From: Botryotinia globosa
Lineage: Eukaryota > Ascomycota > Leotiomycetes > Helotiales > Sclerotiniaceae
Assembly: GCA_014898425.1 (NCBI GenBank)
Contig: RCSZ01000002.1
Location: forward strand, 62,001-126,000
Length of the DNA stretch: 64,000 bases
Direction: 5' to 3'
Part shown: positions 39,501-50,800 of the stretch, piece by piece
Layout of the letters: every line of letters begins with the position of its first letter
Numbering within the stretch: position 1 is the stretch's first letter
The notes under the pieces: model-generated
Seen by the model: only the letters and a program-made list of their open reading frames with translations
Told to the model about the DNA's origin: nothing
Database searches by the model: none
Made by a program: the position numbers and the translations under genes

Positions 39501-41036
39501 AAGCGAAACCCCTATCTGCCATTAAATCACTTTACCCGATCTTGGTAAGAGCTCTAAGTTCATAATTGCCGAAGCTCCTATTATGAAGTCATCCCTCGTG
39601 CCAGAATACCCTAACATTGCATTCAGTTACCCGGCTTCTAACCACCGATCATTCGTTCTCCGCACCTCCGTATATGTCGAACCAACAATAATTATGCGAG
39701 AAAGCCTTTACCATCACATCGCTTTACGCATTTCTTTCGACCCAATGTGGGGATATGATATTCTACACGGTAACTCGAGACCATCGAGCATAGTTACTGG
39801 GTATGCTTCTAATATGCAAGACGAGGTGTGTGAGCAACAATGAATCGTGAGGCACGATATGAATAAAATGCAAGGAAGGATTGCGTGTTGGTAAGCAAGG
39901 CATGGAAGAGCTGGAAAGCCCACAGATCATACCCCCCGAAGTCGAAACGAATAGCCGGATGGGGAGGCGAGTTGAACACTCACTCGAACTTCAATCTGTT
40001 TGGTTACAAAAACGAGATACTCGAATGTAAGAACAATGATGGAATTTTCGAGCCAAATGAATAGATGCAGATGATAGAGCTATTAAAAAGTAACAATTCT
40101 CGGCCAGTATCGAGTGTATCGATTTCTCCCTCACACAGCAGGAGAGTTCCTTGCTGATACGATGAAACTTTTAAATATGTAGAGACGTAGAGACATCTCT
40201 GGAACATTACTCTCCAGTCGCAATGGACAAGAAACAAGCAAAAAACCCTTCTCTCCCAAGCTAAGGATATGAAATTAATCTTTAGCTCCTCTACCGAGGT
40301 GACTAAACGATGCAACCAAAGGGCAAATCTTCAATCAAAGTCCACCTCATTACTGGACAGATAACTGTTTAATACTCATCTGGAGTAGTAGGTACGTGAG
40401 GGAAAGAAAACATTGTACTGCGTTTTACCCATCTTCATTCGACTGATCGACTAATGATTAAAGGGAAGAAACAATTATCAAAATCCGACTGTTTCTTCAC
40501 ACTGCAACAAAAATAGCAACGTTGGCAGTCATATGCGCATCAGCACACGATTTGAAGCATGGCTATAACTATGCAACTGCAGGACCAAAGTTCATCACCC
40601 AAAATCCATGCTTGAAAATGCATGAATTATAATTGGGATTTACCAGAACCACATCCCATGTTTGTAACCATGATTCTGTCCTGCGATGATTTGACCAATG
40701 ATATCCACAACATGTGACTATGAATCAATTAAATCTCTTGTTGCACATCTAAAACATGCCCGCTTGTGTCACTCTGCACGGGTAAATATCGGATATATCT
40801 AGACTACAATAGTCCACCATATCTTTTTCTAGCCTCACTCCATTCAAACAAGGGCCTCCCGCGGCTTACATACTTCATGTCTACCTAGCCACACAGCCAC
40901 ATTTTAATGCGCTCATTTCCTTCCGCAAAACCTCAAATATTTAATTACCTCTCCCCATTTCACCACTTATACCTGTATCCAACATCAACCAAACCATATA
41001 CTTCCACCGCCACAAAAACTAAAAAGACAAACAAAA

Positions 41037-41576
41037 ATGGCAAACTCCAAAGTCCCGAATCTCAATTTTGGAAGCCCAATAATCTTCTTCGATTCCAATC
41101 CCGAAATGCAACAAACCTACATCGGATCGTGTTTTACCACCTTGAAAGAAACGCTCAAGACCTCCTGGACGGGCGAGGTGCGCAAGTTCCACAATCCAGG
41201 AACCTTGCGAATTATCTTCTGGACGCCGGAAGGAAAAGAATGCATCAGGGACTACGATTTGCACGAATACAAACTTGTGCGGGAAGCGTGGGAATCGTTG
41301 TTCAAGCTGCCGGATGTGAAGCGCGCGATTGTGATGGGGTACAGTGGACAGAATCCGTATGTGAAGGATTTTGGGGAGAAGAATCCGTGGGAGGATAAGA
41401 TTGAGAGGGAGAAGATGAGACAGAGGAGGAGTGAACAGTTGCAGGGGGAGAGTAAGGAGGGGAGGACGGGTAAGGAGATTGATATCAAGAATGTTATTGA
41501 TAAGACGGAGGAAGCGGAGGTGAAGAAGATTGCGGAGCAGATTGGAAAGGTGCCGATGAAACATGAGGAGGTGTAG
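41037..41576 (+). CDS. hypothetical protein, 179 residues
   Basis: A single open frame with a good start context (AAAAATGGC) after a CA-rich leader. It is a soluble, charged protein: residues 1-100 look folded, with mixed hydrophobic blocks such as GSPIIFFDSNPEM, LRIIFWTPEGKE and KRAIVMGYSGQNPY. Residues 110-179 are Lys/Glu-rich and probably helical or coiled. No signal peptide, membrane helix or known motif is visible and I do not recognise the family. The codon pattern and lack of stops in a 180-codon frame make it a likely real gene. Confidence 0.65.
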   Translation: MANSKVPNLNFGSPIIFFDSNPEMQQTYIGSCFTTLKETLKTSWTGEVRKFHNPGTLRIIFWTPEGKECIRDYDLHEYKLVREAWESLFKLPDVKRAIVMGYSGQNPYVKDFGEKNPWEDKIEREKMRQRRSEQLQGESKEGRTGKEIDIKNVIDKTEEAEVKKIAEQIGKVPMKHEEV

Positions 41577-42574
41577 TGGAGAAGAGTTGGAGAGGATTGT
41601 ATCGCCGCATGCGAGGAATGTTAATATCGAGAGCTTTCATGTCACAATAGGGGTAAAGGAGTTTTCGGAACTTGCGGAGACAAATGGAGAGGGGTCTGGA
41701 TATATGGCGTATTTGGAAATGAACACAAGCATGCAAGAGGACTAACATGATCATATATTTGGACGATATGGTTTGAAGATAAGAGGGTGAATTTAACGGA
41801 ATATAAATATAAAAAATATTAATTACTCAAGACGGACTGCTGTGACAGAATATATCATGTCATTATCTGTCAATGTTACAATTTCAACCCAGAAACGGAA
41901 GTTGGAATCATTTTTCTCTCCCCAGGTCAGGATTCCGTTCGAACAACACCACAACATTGTGGACCAAAAGCCAAATACCCAACAACAATAGATAGCATTA
42001 AATATTCACCATTGCCCAACCTCGCCCATCTAGAATGAGAATCAATTACTACATACCACATCCCCTCGTATAACATGCTCCTGCGAATTTGCCATAGCTG
42101 TCCCTGTCCCCCCTCCCTCAGCATAGGTACCGAAAGTCCGAATACGAAAGTAAGCTCGACTCTTTCCTTGGGGAATCAATTATATATCTTTGTCACTTTG
42201 CCTTGTCTATCTGTTGGCGGCCTTCCTGTAAGCCTCGTATGGCCTTATTACTTTTCAGTTTACCTAACACTTCTCACTAATCCTACCAAACTAACTAATT
42301 CATGATCTTGCCACAATCTCATGCGGCGTTTTCTTGCTGATATACGTCGATAGATGGTGCATTCAGATTTCTAGATTGTAATTACGTGGGAACAAGCGAG
42401 TATGTCGGGTGTCAATTTCGTATCATAGGAGGTGGTTTTTGGAAAAATAGATAACTGTCATGAGCAGGAGTGGTATACGCAAGGAGATAGAACTAAAAAT
42501 AATAACATCTTCTCTTCCTCTCCCAAAAACCCACTTCCGTCCACCCGTTCATCTAACTAACGCATTCAAATTCC
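41577..42574. other. convergent intergenic region
   Basis: Between the 3' ends of the 179-residue gene and the coiled-coil gene. AT-rich 41750-41900 may hold 3' end signals. Nothing else is seen. Confidence 0.4.
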
Positions 42575-45523
42575 TCAAACCCTCCTCATTCTTGGCCCAG
42601 AAGGCAATCCAACACCGCCTCTTGGTCCACTAGGTAATCCCATTCCTGTCCTCGGTCCTCCAGGCAATCCCATACCTCTTGGTCCTCCCGGCAAGCCCCC
42701 CTTGATCGAAGGTCCCTGTGACAATTGTCTCGGCGGCTGCATGAACTGTGGTTCCTCTTCCTTCCTCCCCACCGGCATCGGCATCGGCATCCCAGATCTC
42801 TCTGCCGCCATCCCTGCAAATGCCATTCTGATTTTCTCTTCCGCCTTTGCCATCTCCTCTTCTCTCGTCAAAGGTCTCTCTTCATCTTCGTCGTCATCTT
42901 CTCCAAGGAATTCATCCGCTTGTTGTTGTCTCTGTAATCTAATCGCTTCTTCCCTTTCCATATCCATTTCCGCTTCTTGTCTTTCCTGTTGCATTCTCAT
43001 CATCTCCCTTTCTTCCCGCTCAATCATATCCATTCTTTCCATTTCCATTTGTGCGTCATATCGTTGCTGCTCGACAACGCGTTCCTGTTCTTCCATTCTC
43101 TTCATCATTTCCATTTCTCTTTCATCTCTTTGTCTTTGCCTTTCTATTCGTTCTTTGTAAGCTCTTCTTTCCTCTTCCTCCTCTTCCATTTGTAATCGTT
43201 CCTGCTCATCCCTCTCGGCCCTCAATCGTTCCTCTTCTCTCATTTGGGCCTCCATCCTTTCATTTCTCTCTCTTGCCTCTCGATCTCTTCTTTCATCGCG
43301 TTGACGAGCTTGTTCGGCATAAATTTTTTCCTCTTCTTCTCGTTGACGCTCTTCAAATTCTTCTTCGCGTAGCTGTTCCTCGTAAGCTAGTCGTTCTTCT
43401 GCTTCTAATCGCTCTTCTTCCAACTGGCGTTCAATTTCTGCTTGTTTCTCTTCCTCCTCATATCTTCTTACTGCTTCCTCGGCAGCCAAACGTTGTTCCT
43501 CTTCTAATCTCTCCCTTTGAGCCAGTCTCTCAATAGCGGCAAGTCTCTCTTCTTCTTCAAACTTCTTAGCCGCCTCTTTTCTCGCAATTTCCGCCAATTT
43601 CTCTTCCTCCTTTATTTTTCTAGCTGCTTCCTCAGCTAGCCTCTCCTGTTCTCTCTCGAAGGCTCTAATTTGTGCTGTTAGTCTCTCCGCCTCCTCTTGA
43701 GCTTCTCTCTCTTCCGCTTCTCTCTTCTCCCTTTTGATTCTCGCCTGTCTCTCAACTTCCTCCCTCTCCTTCCTCACCCTCTCCTCTTCAGCTTCAGTCT
43801 CAATTCGTATCCTCTCCTGTTCCTCATAAAAAGCCTGCATTTCTTTCGCCTCCTTAGCGATCCTCTCATCTTCTTCTTGCATTCTTCTGAAGTTTTCTTC
43901 CATACTCATTCTCTCCTCTTCCATTTCTTCTTTCTCAAGTAATATTTGTTCGGCTTGTCTTTCATACTGAAGTAATTTTCTTTCGGCTTCAGCTTCAATA
44001 GCCTGTTCGGCGATTTGTGCAAATTGAGGTGAGGTAGCAAGTTTTACCATATCTTGCAAGGAACGTTTGGGACGAAGGCGAAACTGAGGTGGAATGGGAC
44101 TTGGTTGACCATTTATCATTGGTGAGCGTGGAATCGTGGTGACTGTTTGGGTCTTTGATGGAAGAGGACTTGTTTGATCTTTTAGAAGAGAAGGAATTGG
44201 TCTTGTTGTCACTTTAGGTGCTAGAATGTTTGGGATGGTTTTGGTGACTTCGGATACTACTACTGGAAATCTTGTCACTGCTTTCGATTTCCTTTTTGAT
44301 AGCGCGCTACTCTGCGATATCGTCTTTGGCAATTCGGATACCGCTTTGGAAACTTTGAGAGCCGGAGGAATAACTACCGGAGTCGGTTCCGGCTCCGTAT
44401 CAGCTGTCGATATTCCAGGTTTTCTAATCTCGCTGTTGCGAACTTCTGACGATTTTCGTGTAGTTGGAGTTTCTGTCGCAGGTTCCATTGAATTCAATCC
44501 GGCCATAATGTCATCTAGTGCTGAGACTGAAGCCTTTGGTTTCCGTTGATTACTTGGCTTCCCCAACGCTGGTTTTTCAACCCCTTTCTCATTATCGACA
44601 GGCTTTGGAGCAGTTGGGTTGGACATAAATTCCTCACCAAATCCAGCCAAAAGGTCATCTAATGCAGATATTGTAGCCTTAGTCTTGCTGCGAGTGGAAG
44701 CCCGTTTTGTCGAGGACCTTAACCCCTTGAACGATGAACGTGTTGAAATAGGTGTGTTTGGACTGATGGAGTTGGGTGTCTCGGTCATTGATTTTCGGGA
44801 GGGAGATGAATCGGTCGGTGAAACAGGTTCTGTTGGCTGCTGTGTTTGCACTGAGATGATAGGTTTCGATCGCTGCTCAAGTTGAAGAGACCGCAAGACA
44901 TTCGTAGGTTGAGAAGGTTCATCAGGTTTGATAGGCTGCACAGGTTGCGGCGATTGATCTGGTGGAGACGGCTCAAGAGGCTTGACAGGTTCCACAGCTT
45001 GCGTTGCCTGGACTGGTTGAGTGTTTTCTGGAGAAACAGATCTCGACCCGATCGCAGCAGCTTTTCTCTCAGTAATTAACTTTTCAATTTTGCTCATTTC
45101 GGGCACTGCTTGAATCTTTATCTCCTTTACCTCTTCCACTTCCACAGGGGAATTCACTTCTTCTTTATCCTCCACATATTTCTCTTCGACCTTCTCTTCC
45201 TTCGGCGTACCATAACCAAACATCTTTGCCATCCTTGCACCTCTACTATTAGATCTTAACGTCGGCATTCTCGTTATGGAAGCTGTGCCCATCCCAAGAT
45301 TTCCCACACTCCCCAACTTTTCATCGAAACGTTTCTTCACATCTTCGCTGGGGTTTGGTATTGAACCTTCCTCCACAACGGACGAAGGCTCGATAATTTT
45401 GACATCAGTATTAGTGTTTAGTGGTATGATGGGTGTAATTATTGGTTCAATCTCTTTGTCTGCGGGAGTTGCCCCAGGATTCTTCGTGACATAGGAGGAA
45501 AAGTAGGCTCCCCAAGTTGCCAT
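42575..45523 (-). CDS. large coiled-coil protein with two LD-like motifs
   Basis: A single exon of 982 residues from ATG 45523 (ATCATGGCA). Residues 1-490 are polar, Pro/Ser/Thr-rich and probably disordered. They contain two matching motifs, ISALDDLLAGFGEEF (285-299) and VSALDDIMAGLNSM (333-346), which fit the LDxLLxxL pattern of paxillin LD motifs loosely. Residues about 495-875 are an almost unbroken Glu/Arg/Lys-rich coiled coil of the trichohyalin/caldesmon sort. The last 60 residues are repeats of GLPGGPR/GLPSGPR ending in MRRV. No enzyme or membrane features and no LIM zinc fingers were found downstream. A structural or scaffold role at the cytoskeleton is a guess from architecture. The frame is intact. 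Confidence 0.82.
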   Translation of the reverse strand: MATWGAYFSSYVTKNPGATPADKEIEPIITPIIPLNTNTDVKIIEPSSVVEEGSIPNPSEDVKKRFDEKLGSVGNLGMGTASITRMPTLRSNSRGARMAKMFGYGTPKEEKVEEKYVEDKEEVNSPVEVEEVKEIKIQAVPEMSKIEKLITERKAAAIGSRSVSPENTQPVQATQAVEPVKPLEPSPPDQSPQPVQPIKPDEPSQPTNVLRSLQLEQRSKPIISVQTQQPTEPVSPTDSSPSRKSMTETPNSISPNTPISTRSSFKGLRSSTKRASTRSKTKATISALDDLLAGFGEEFMSNPTAPKPVDNEKGVEKPALGKPSNQRKPKASVSALDDIMAGLNSMEPATETPTTRKSSEVRNSEIRKPGISTADTEPEPTPVVIPPALKVSKAVSELPKTISQSSALSKRKSKAVTRFPVVVSEVTKTIPNILAPKVTTRPIPSLLKDQTSPLPSKTQTVTTIPRSPMINGQPSPIPPQFRLRPKRSLQDMVKLATSPQFAQIAEQAIEAEAERKLLQYERQAEQILLEKEEMEEERMSMEENFRRMQEEDERIAKEAKEMQAFYEEQERIRIETEAEEERVRKEREEVERQARIKREKREAEEREAQEEAERLTAQIRAFEREQERLAEEAARKIKEEEKLAEIARKEAAKKFEEEERLAAIERLAQRERLEEEQRLAAEEAVRRYEEEEKQAEIERQLEEERLEAEERLAYEEQLREEEFEERQREEEEKIYAEQARQRDERRDREARERNERMEAQMREEERLRAERDEQERLQMEEEEEERRAYKERIERQRQRDEREMEMMKRMEEQERVVEQQRYDAQMEMERMDMIEREEREMMRMQQERQEAEMDMEREEAIRLQRQQQADEFLGEDDDEDEERPLTREEEMAKAEEKIRMAFAGMAAERSGMPMPMPVGRKEEEPQFMQPPRQLSQGPSIKGGLPGGPRGMGLPGGPRTGMGLPSGPRGGVGLPSGPRMRRV

Positions 45524-47410
45524 GATATTATTGGTGTTGTTCTTGTATCAATGTTTTTCTGTTCAAGGTCAGGTTGTTAGCTAGCTTCTCATGACTGTCA
45601 GATATTTGAGGAACTTACTTATAGAAGTTTGTCGTTTTTTTACTGTATTGTATCATGCTAAATCGCCTCGTGTCGCATTATTCATCAATTGTTTCAACAC
45701 CAAGCTGTTTGTAAGTAAATCAAATTGTACCTTTCAATGGTTTCCAGCACCTTAGAAAGTCAAAATCAAGTTTCCTGCACACAATCACCGTGGGCTCCGA
45801 AGAAATAACAATTATGGTAAGTAGGAACAAAAGAGACAGAAGCTGTCAAAATGCATGACGGCTGTGATGTGCATTAGTTAAATGGAAGATCCAAACCTGG
45901 TTTCTTTTGTAGGTGACACCAAAATCTGTCACTATCATGATACATGCAAAGTTTGAAAGTTTGGTATGAAATCACTCAAGACAATTTGGCGGGGTAAGAT
46001 GAGAATGTAGGGAAGCCCCATGCGACGATGAGCGATGCGACGCATGGTTAGGTAGGTAACAAATGTTTTGTAATTGTAAATCTGAGATATCATTCAATAT
46101 TTTCGCTTTGAACTGTCGCAAGTTCATCGACGACTATGTATGTTGACGATGAACTTGATGGTTTGAAGTATCCATAACATCCATGAAGGTTGTCATCCAC
46201 AAATGAAAAGTGGTAACCTTATTTGGAAGTCCCGTGCTTTTGTAGATAGGGTGGTTACTGTATTAGCACATCACATGATGAGCTTAATAAGAAGCTTGCA
46301 GTAGGTAGTTATTTATAAAACGTCTGCCAAGCCTTCACGTCCAAACATTCATTGCCAGTGCGATGGATGATTGAAACAAACACCTTTCCAAAACATAAAA
46401 AGCTCTTATTTTTTCACGTCTTTGAAACTTCGACTGAGGAACGTCTTATACTGTAATCCGAGAATGAGATAAAATTCTACTCCCATCAATGAATGGAATG
46501 GCGTCCGTGTAGATCCTTAGGATCCTTAGGATCCATTCCTGTACCTTCGGAGATGTATTTTCATAGATACGTCGAGACGGGCCAACGAGGTAGAATGATG
46601 AAAAGGATTGGGACAAATGGAATGGATGAAACCATTGAGGTTGGGAAGAAAGAAATACTCACCACGTCACATAAGGAGATGTCAGTCACGAGATTTGGGA
46701 GAGACAGATCCTAACAAGCAATCCTATAGAAGCTGAGACTCGTCGGAAAGGTGGGCAGGTGGGTAGGTGATACGTATTACTGATTCCTCCCTGTTGTGTT
46801 GCCGTCGTGTTTCAAAGCCTCTCATCGTTGTGATGTGTCAAGACGATACAGAATTTGATGCGAAGAGAGTACAGAGTAATCAAGAATTAGAAGGGTACAG
46901 CCGTTAGGATACGGTCGGTTACCAAGGCTTTGCCACTGATCAACTATATTGAAGAGTACATAATTGAGTTGCACTTTCGTCATGTTAGTTCCTATGGTAC
47001 CTTGAGTGTGGTAGCAAAGTCCTTATGGAAGAACCTGTCGATTTCTATTCACCGGCAATGCTTGATATGGTGACTCACCCTTCTCGATGGGTTTGTTGAT
47101 AAGATTCCCGTCCGTTATCATGCTCATAGAGCAAATAAAAGACGTCAAGCTTATTTGTACGGCAACTTTAATCCGCAGATGATCCCGTACTATTTTTGCC
47201 GCCCTCTATATAAGGAACTCTTCCCAACAGAAATTCATCTTCTTTATACATTCAATTCTATCAAACCATCTTCATATCTCAATTACAGTGGTACTTTGAT
47301 GATCAAAGGCAACTCTGCGATCATCTTCCCAAGTCTTTTCGCCCTACCAAAAAACCCCGATCTTTATATCCTTTTTATCATCAACGACGATCCAGGTTCC
47401 AAATTTCATC
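45524..47410. other. intergenic region upstream of coiled-coil gene and 2EXR-like pseudogene
   Basis: Divergent promoter space of 1.9 kb. GGATCCTTA is repeated in tandem around 46515-46535. Small frames such as 46493-46714 lack support. Confidence 0.4.
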
Positions 47411-48804
47411 ATGTCATCTGATATGGAGATATCCAACTCTTTGCCAGCAGTTGAGAGCGTCAAGAAGCTTTTGACATTTTATGATCTTTCTGGTGAAATT
47501 CGCAATAAAATTTACGAGCTTCTACTTTGTGATTTCAAAGAAGCGGAGGACCTATGCCAATTTCCTGGTTTCATGCCAAACTACCCAGTGGCTATCGCCA
47601 GACACCATATTCATCCTCAAATCTTGAGAACATGTCGACAAATATACTAGGAAGGCACATATTTGATGAGGAGGAAAAACCTGTTCATCAAATTTGAATG
47701 TAAAGTCTCACCATACGAGATTACCTTTGCATTTCTAGAGATCGACGTACCTTTTATCGTACCCGATCCATCCACTTCGAGAGACTTCAAAGGAACTGTC
47801 TTGACCTATAAGATTTGTTATCGAAAGTCCAGATCACGCCTTCAACCAAGTGCGAGCTTCATCCTATTAGCTCGTCACATTCCCGATCTGTGTCGAGCAT
47901 TGTGTAAACTAAGATAGAGAATCAACCTACATGACGAGAATTTCAAGCATATTGTGACTCTGACCGATCCCTATGGGAAACAGATATCTGGGCTCTCTGC
48001 CTTGTTCGGGTCAGTATCTGCATTATTTTCCCTACCGAGAGAAATCGAATCTTTCTTATCTCGAAAGCAACAGGAAGAACTCATAGTTCCATACCGCGCC
48101 CATCTGAAAGCATTCCCTAACTTGGAGTTCAATGGTGTAATACCTAAAGATTTACAAACAATTGCGACATCGGAAATCACTTTTGTGCCAGAGGTGTACA
48201 GCCAAGAACAGGTGGAAGAGTTCAAAGACAATGCTGAACGCATGATGAAACAGGGACGTAGATTCTTCGATGGAGAAGATTTTCTCAAAGCTATTAAGAT
48301 GTGGAACAAGTGTCGAAAATTGATATGCAGCCAAACCTCAGGCAAGCGAGGAGAACGCTTACTCAAAGGTTTGCCAGTGGAATATCTGGGAAGTCTCGAT
48401 CTTATTGTTTTTGAGATTGTCTGTGATCGTGCGGAAATTACATCTTATTTAATGCAAACAAAGTGGGAAGGAAACCACGAGAAGATATTCATGGAGGCGA
48501 AATCAATGGAAAAAGCGGAAAGACGTTTTGGTAGATGGCTTAGGGAACATAAAGCAAAGTTGACTAATGCATATGGCTCAGACAAAATGCGAAGAGGTAT
48601 TGCCACTTATCAATTGCATTTCGACTATCGGGCCATCTAGAATGGGCGAGTGAGGTAATTGAACTTGCTCTTGGAGAAAAGCCCGATGACTCGGAATTGT
48701 TGATTGCAAAGGGCAATGTTAGCTTGGCTATCTCAGAAGAAACTAGAAGAAAGTTGATGAACGAAAATCGTCTGCTATCGCTGAGACGATATGAGATGCA
48801 CTGA
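47411..48804 (+). pseudogene. pseudogene of an F-box/2EXR-like plus TPR-like protein
   Basis: One reading frame from ATG 47411 continues as sensible protein through two in-frame TAG stops (47648-47650 and 47915-47917) and then shifts frame near 48612-48634, ending at TGA 48802-48804. The start LLTFYDLSGEIRNKIYELLL and the block ILRTCRQIY resemble the F-box-like/2EXR-like fold of fungal proteins. RMMKQGRRFFDGEDFLKAI and, after the shift, HLEWASEVIELALGEKPDD look like TPR repeats. Both stops fit single C-to-T changes at CpA: CAG to TAG for the first, TGG to TAG (a change on the other strand) for the second. The frame change is a net loss of one base or gain of two. The rest is well kept, so the decay looks recent. 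Introns do not explain the stops: protein similarity runs across them. Confidence 0.8.
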
Positions 48805-49542
48805 TGGAGATTACTTCTTCTTCTGGAGAAATCATCGGCGATGAATGATTCTTCGACCCGATCTCGATCCGAAATCGCGCAGAAGTGATCAAAGGAGGGA
48901 ATGATTGCAAGACTTTAGCGAAAAATCGCAATGGGAAGAAGACATGACTCCGACATCAATCTGGATCTCCATAGATTAGCATCCTCATCTCATTCTGTCC
49001 CAGCAGATGGATGACCAAATCAAAGAGAATATTCTGCATACTTTCATTGGAGCAGTGAAACAATCCTTCTCACATGTGACCGTGAGAACATTTTGAACTT
49101 ATAATGAACTAGAAATCCCTTTTTCCATACGATTTTCCACTGCCCTACCACCATTCAACGCTCACTTCTCCCCAATCTCCCACAGTGAATTTCACATCAC
49201 GCATCTTACAGATCATACCACCACAGTGATAAACTCTCAAATACAATGCGAAAACCGCACTACCTTTTTTTTCACTCAAACATCTTGACACCTGCTAAGA
49301 AAAGAGTGATTCATCAATCCATCTAAAGATCTGAGAATACCCATGTAGATACCTACCTAGTATTTACCTTTTCGTCTCCCTCTCCCCCTCCAATCTTCAT
49401 CCGTTTGATTATTCATCCAACTATCCGTCTATCCCGCTAAACCCTTCACATTGAAAATCATAATACGTCACTACTACCATCACATCACGAACCTCGGAAA
49501 TACGATACCAACTTCTTAGGTCTGATACATTATACGTTTTAT

Positions 49543-49694
49543 GAATCTATAAATCTATAAATCTATAAATCTATAAATCTATAAATCTATAAATCTATAA
49601 ATCTATAAATCTATAAATCTATAAATCTATAAATCTATAAATCTATAAATCTATAAATCTATAAATCTATAAATCTATAAATCTATAAATCTAT
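49543..49694. repeat. 8-bp tandem repeat (AAATCTAT)19
   Basis: About nineteen near-perfect copies of the unit AAATCTAT in 152 bases. Non-coding. Confidence 0.97.
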
Positions 49695-49751
49695 CACATT
49701 ACATCACATTACATCATAATCCATCAATCTATCTATCAACATCTCAGTACA

Positions 49752-49774
49752 TCCAGCCAGCCAGCCAGCCAGCC
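49752..49774. repeat. (CCAG)n tetranucleotide repeat
   Basis: Five to six CCAG/CAGC units in tandem. Confidence 0.9.
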
Positions 49775-50170
49775 ATCTATCCCTTATTTAAACAATACAA
49801 TTATGCATCCCCTCAACACCTCACTTCCTCACTTCTTCACTTCCTCACTTCCTCATTCTCCCATTCTTCATCCTCCTATCTCATTCCCATTCAATCACAG
49901 AATCCAATCTAACCCTACAACATCACATCACTCACTCCACCCAGATGAAGCCCCAACACTGAGCTAATCGCGAATCCCGAATCCCCAATCCCCTCCCCTC
50001 TCCCCAACTCTCCCATCACCTCCTCACCTCCTCTTCCCAAAATCCCCCCACCCAAAACTCAAATCTTAGACCTCCTTTCCTTTCCTTTCCTTCGCTTCGC
50101 TTCTTTCACCTCACCTCACATCCCACCACATCCCGACGTCACTTAAGCCCCAAACCAACCCAACAATTAC

Positions 50171-50204
50171 CTAGCCACCTAGCCACCTAGCCACCTAGCC
50201 ACCT
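50171..50204. repeat. 8-bp tandem repeat (CTAGCCAC)4
   Basis: Four perfect copies of CTAGCCAC, followed by three copies of CATACCT. It lies 480 bases from another 8-bp array. Confidence 0.92.
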
Positions 50205-50800
50205 CATACCTCATACCTCATACACGGTGAACTCAACTCTAGCTGATATCCAAATTGAAACGCATCTATTTCCCTTGTTTTTTCACCAAATTGAATCTTT
50301 GAAATCTTTTGAATCACTTCATAAGTTTCCTACTTACGAACTTTATATCTTCATCCTTTCGTATCTTTAAAATCTCTTGAAAATGTAATGTGATATCATG
50401 TAACACAAGTTAGCATTTTTATCCTTGAGAAGGGGTGAAAAGGACGAGACGAGGGGTAAGGGGTAGGCAGGAGACTGGTTTTATGTATAGTTTGTGTGTA
50501 TCTCCTTCAACCTGAATGTCATTGTGTTCTTGTAATCAATATTGAGCGATGATGGACAGTCTCATGCAAAGTAGCGCTGATCATTGTTGTATTATAAATG
50601 CACCTCAAAATCAGCAAACAGTCTTAGTTAAGAACTCATAAGTTTTGAAAGTTTGGGGGAATTTGACTCGTAGAATACTGTAAGTATCTACGTGTTGTGA
50701 GTTATGTATATATCGAGAATAACGGCTCCTCGAGAGCATTATACAACAAAACAAAGGACAACCCTAACAAGGAACATTTAATACCCCTTTCTTAAATCCT

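Larger units (their letters stand above)
35500..40750. repeat. dispersed array of 12 copies of TTTGTTGCRYRTCT
   Basis: Copies on the plus strand start at 35500, 36957, 37607, 38065, 38217, 38377, 38535, 38685, 39177, 39281 and 40737; one minus-strand copy lies at 36179-36192. Copies at 35500, 36179(-), 37607, 38065, 38377 and 39177 are exactly TTTGTTGCACATCT. 36957 and 40737 differ only at the first base. The others vary inside the ACA triplet (GTA, ATG, ACG, GTG), and 38685 also has one change at its second base. I found no further close copy elsewhere in the 64 kb by eye. The flanks share little beyond a GAGA before 38217 and 38377 and an AGTAC after them. Function unknown: a protein-binding site, an RNA-level signal or a decayed satellite are possible. 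Confidence 0.85.
33043..41036. other. 8-kb gene desert with repeats and a dispersed 14-bp motif array
   Basis: No gene is supported on either strand. The first 300 bases are the promoter side of the NC2-alpha gene and hold a GGTA run and TACCTAGGTA motifs. The region also has CACC and CATC microsatellites (35909-36003), a TATG/TGTATG array (36293-36507) and the motif array described separately (35500-40750). Small frames such as 39583-39843 start with ATG but have no family traits or good context. Confidence 0.45.
48805..50800. other. intergenic region with tandem repeats and pyrimidine-rich tract
   Basis: Downstream of the pseudogene a short protein-like text (DYFFFWRNHRR near 48820) may be its old 3' end in another frame. 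49130-50170 is poor in G on the plus strand and carries three tandem arrays listed separately. No gene is seen. Confidence 0.4.

Noticed and set aside
42702..43942. Several plus-strand Ser/Phe/Leu-rich frames
   Set aside because: They are antisense to the Glu/Arg-rich coiled coil of the 982-residue protein.
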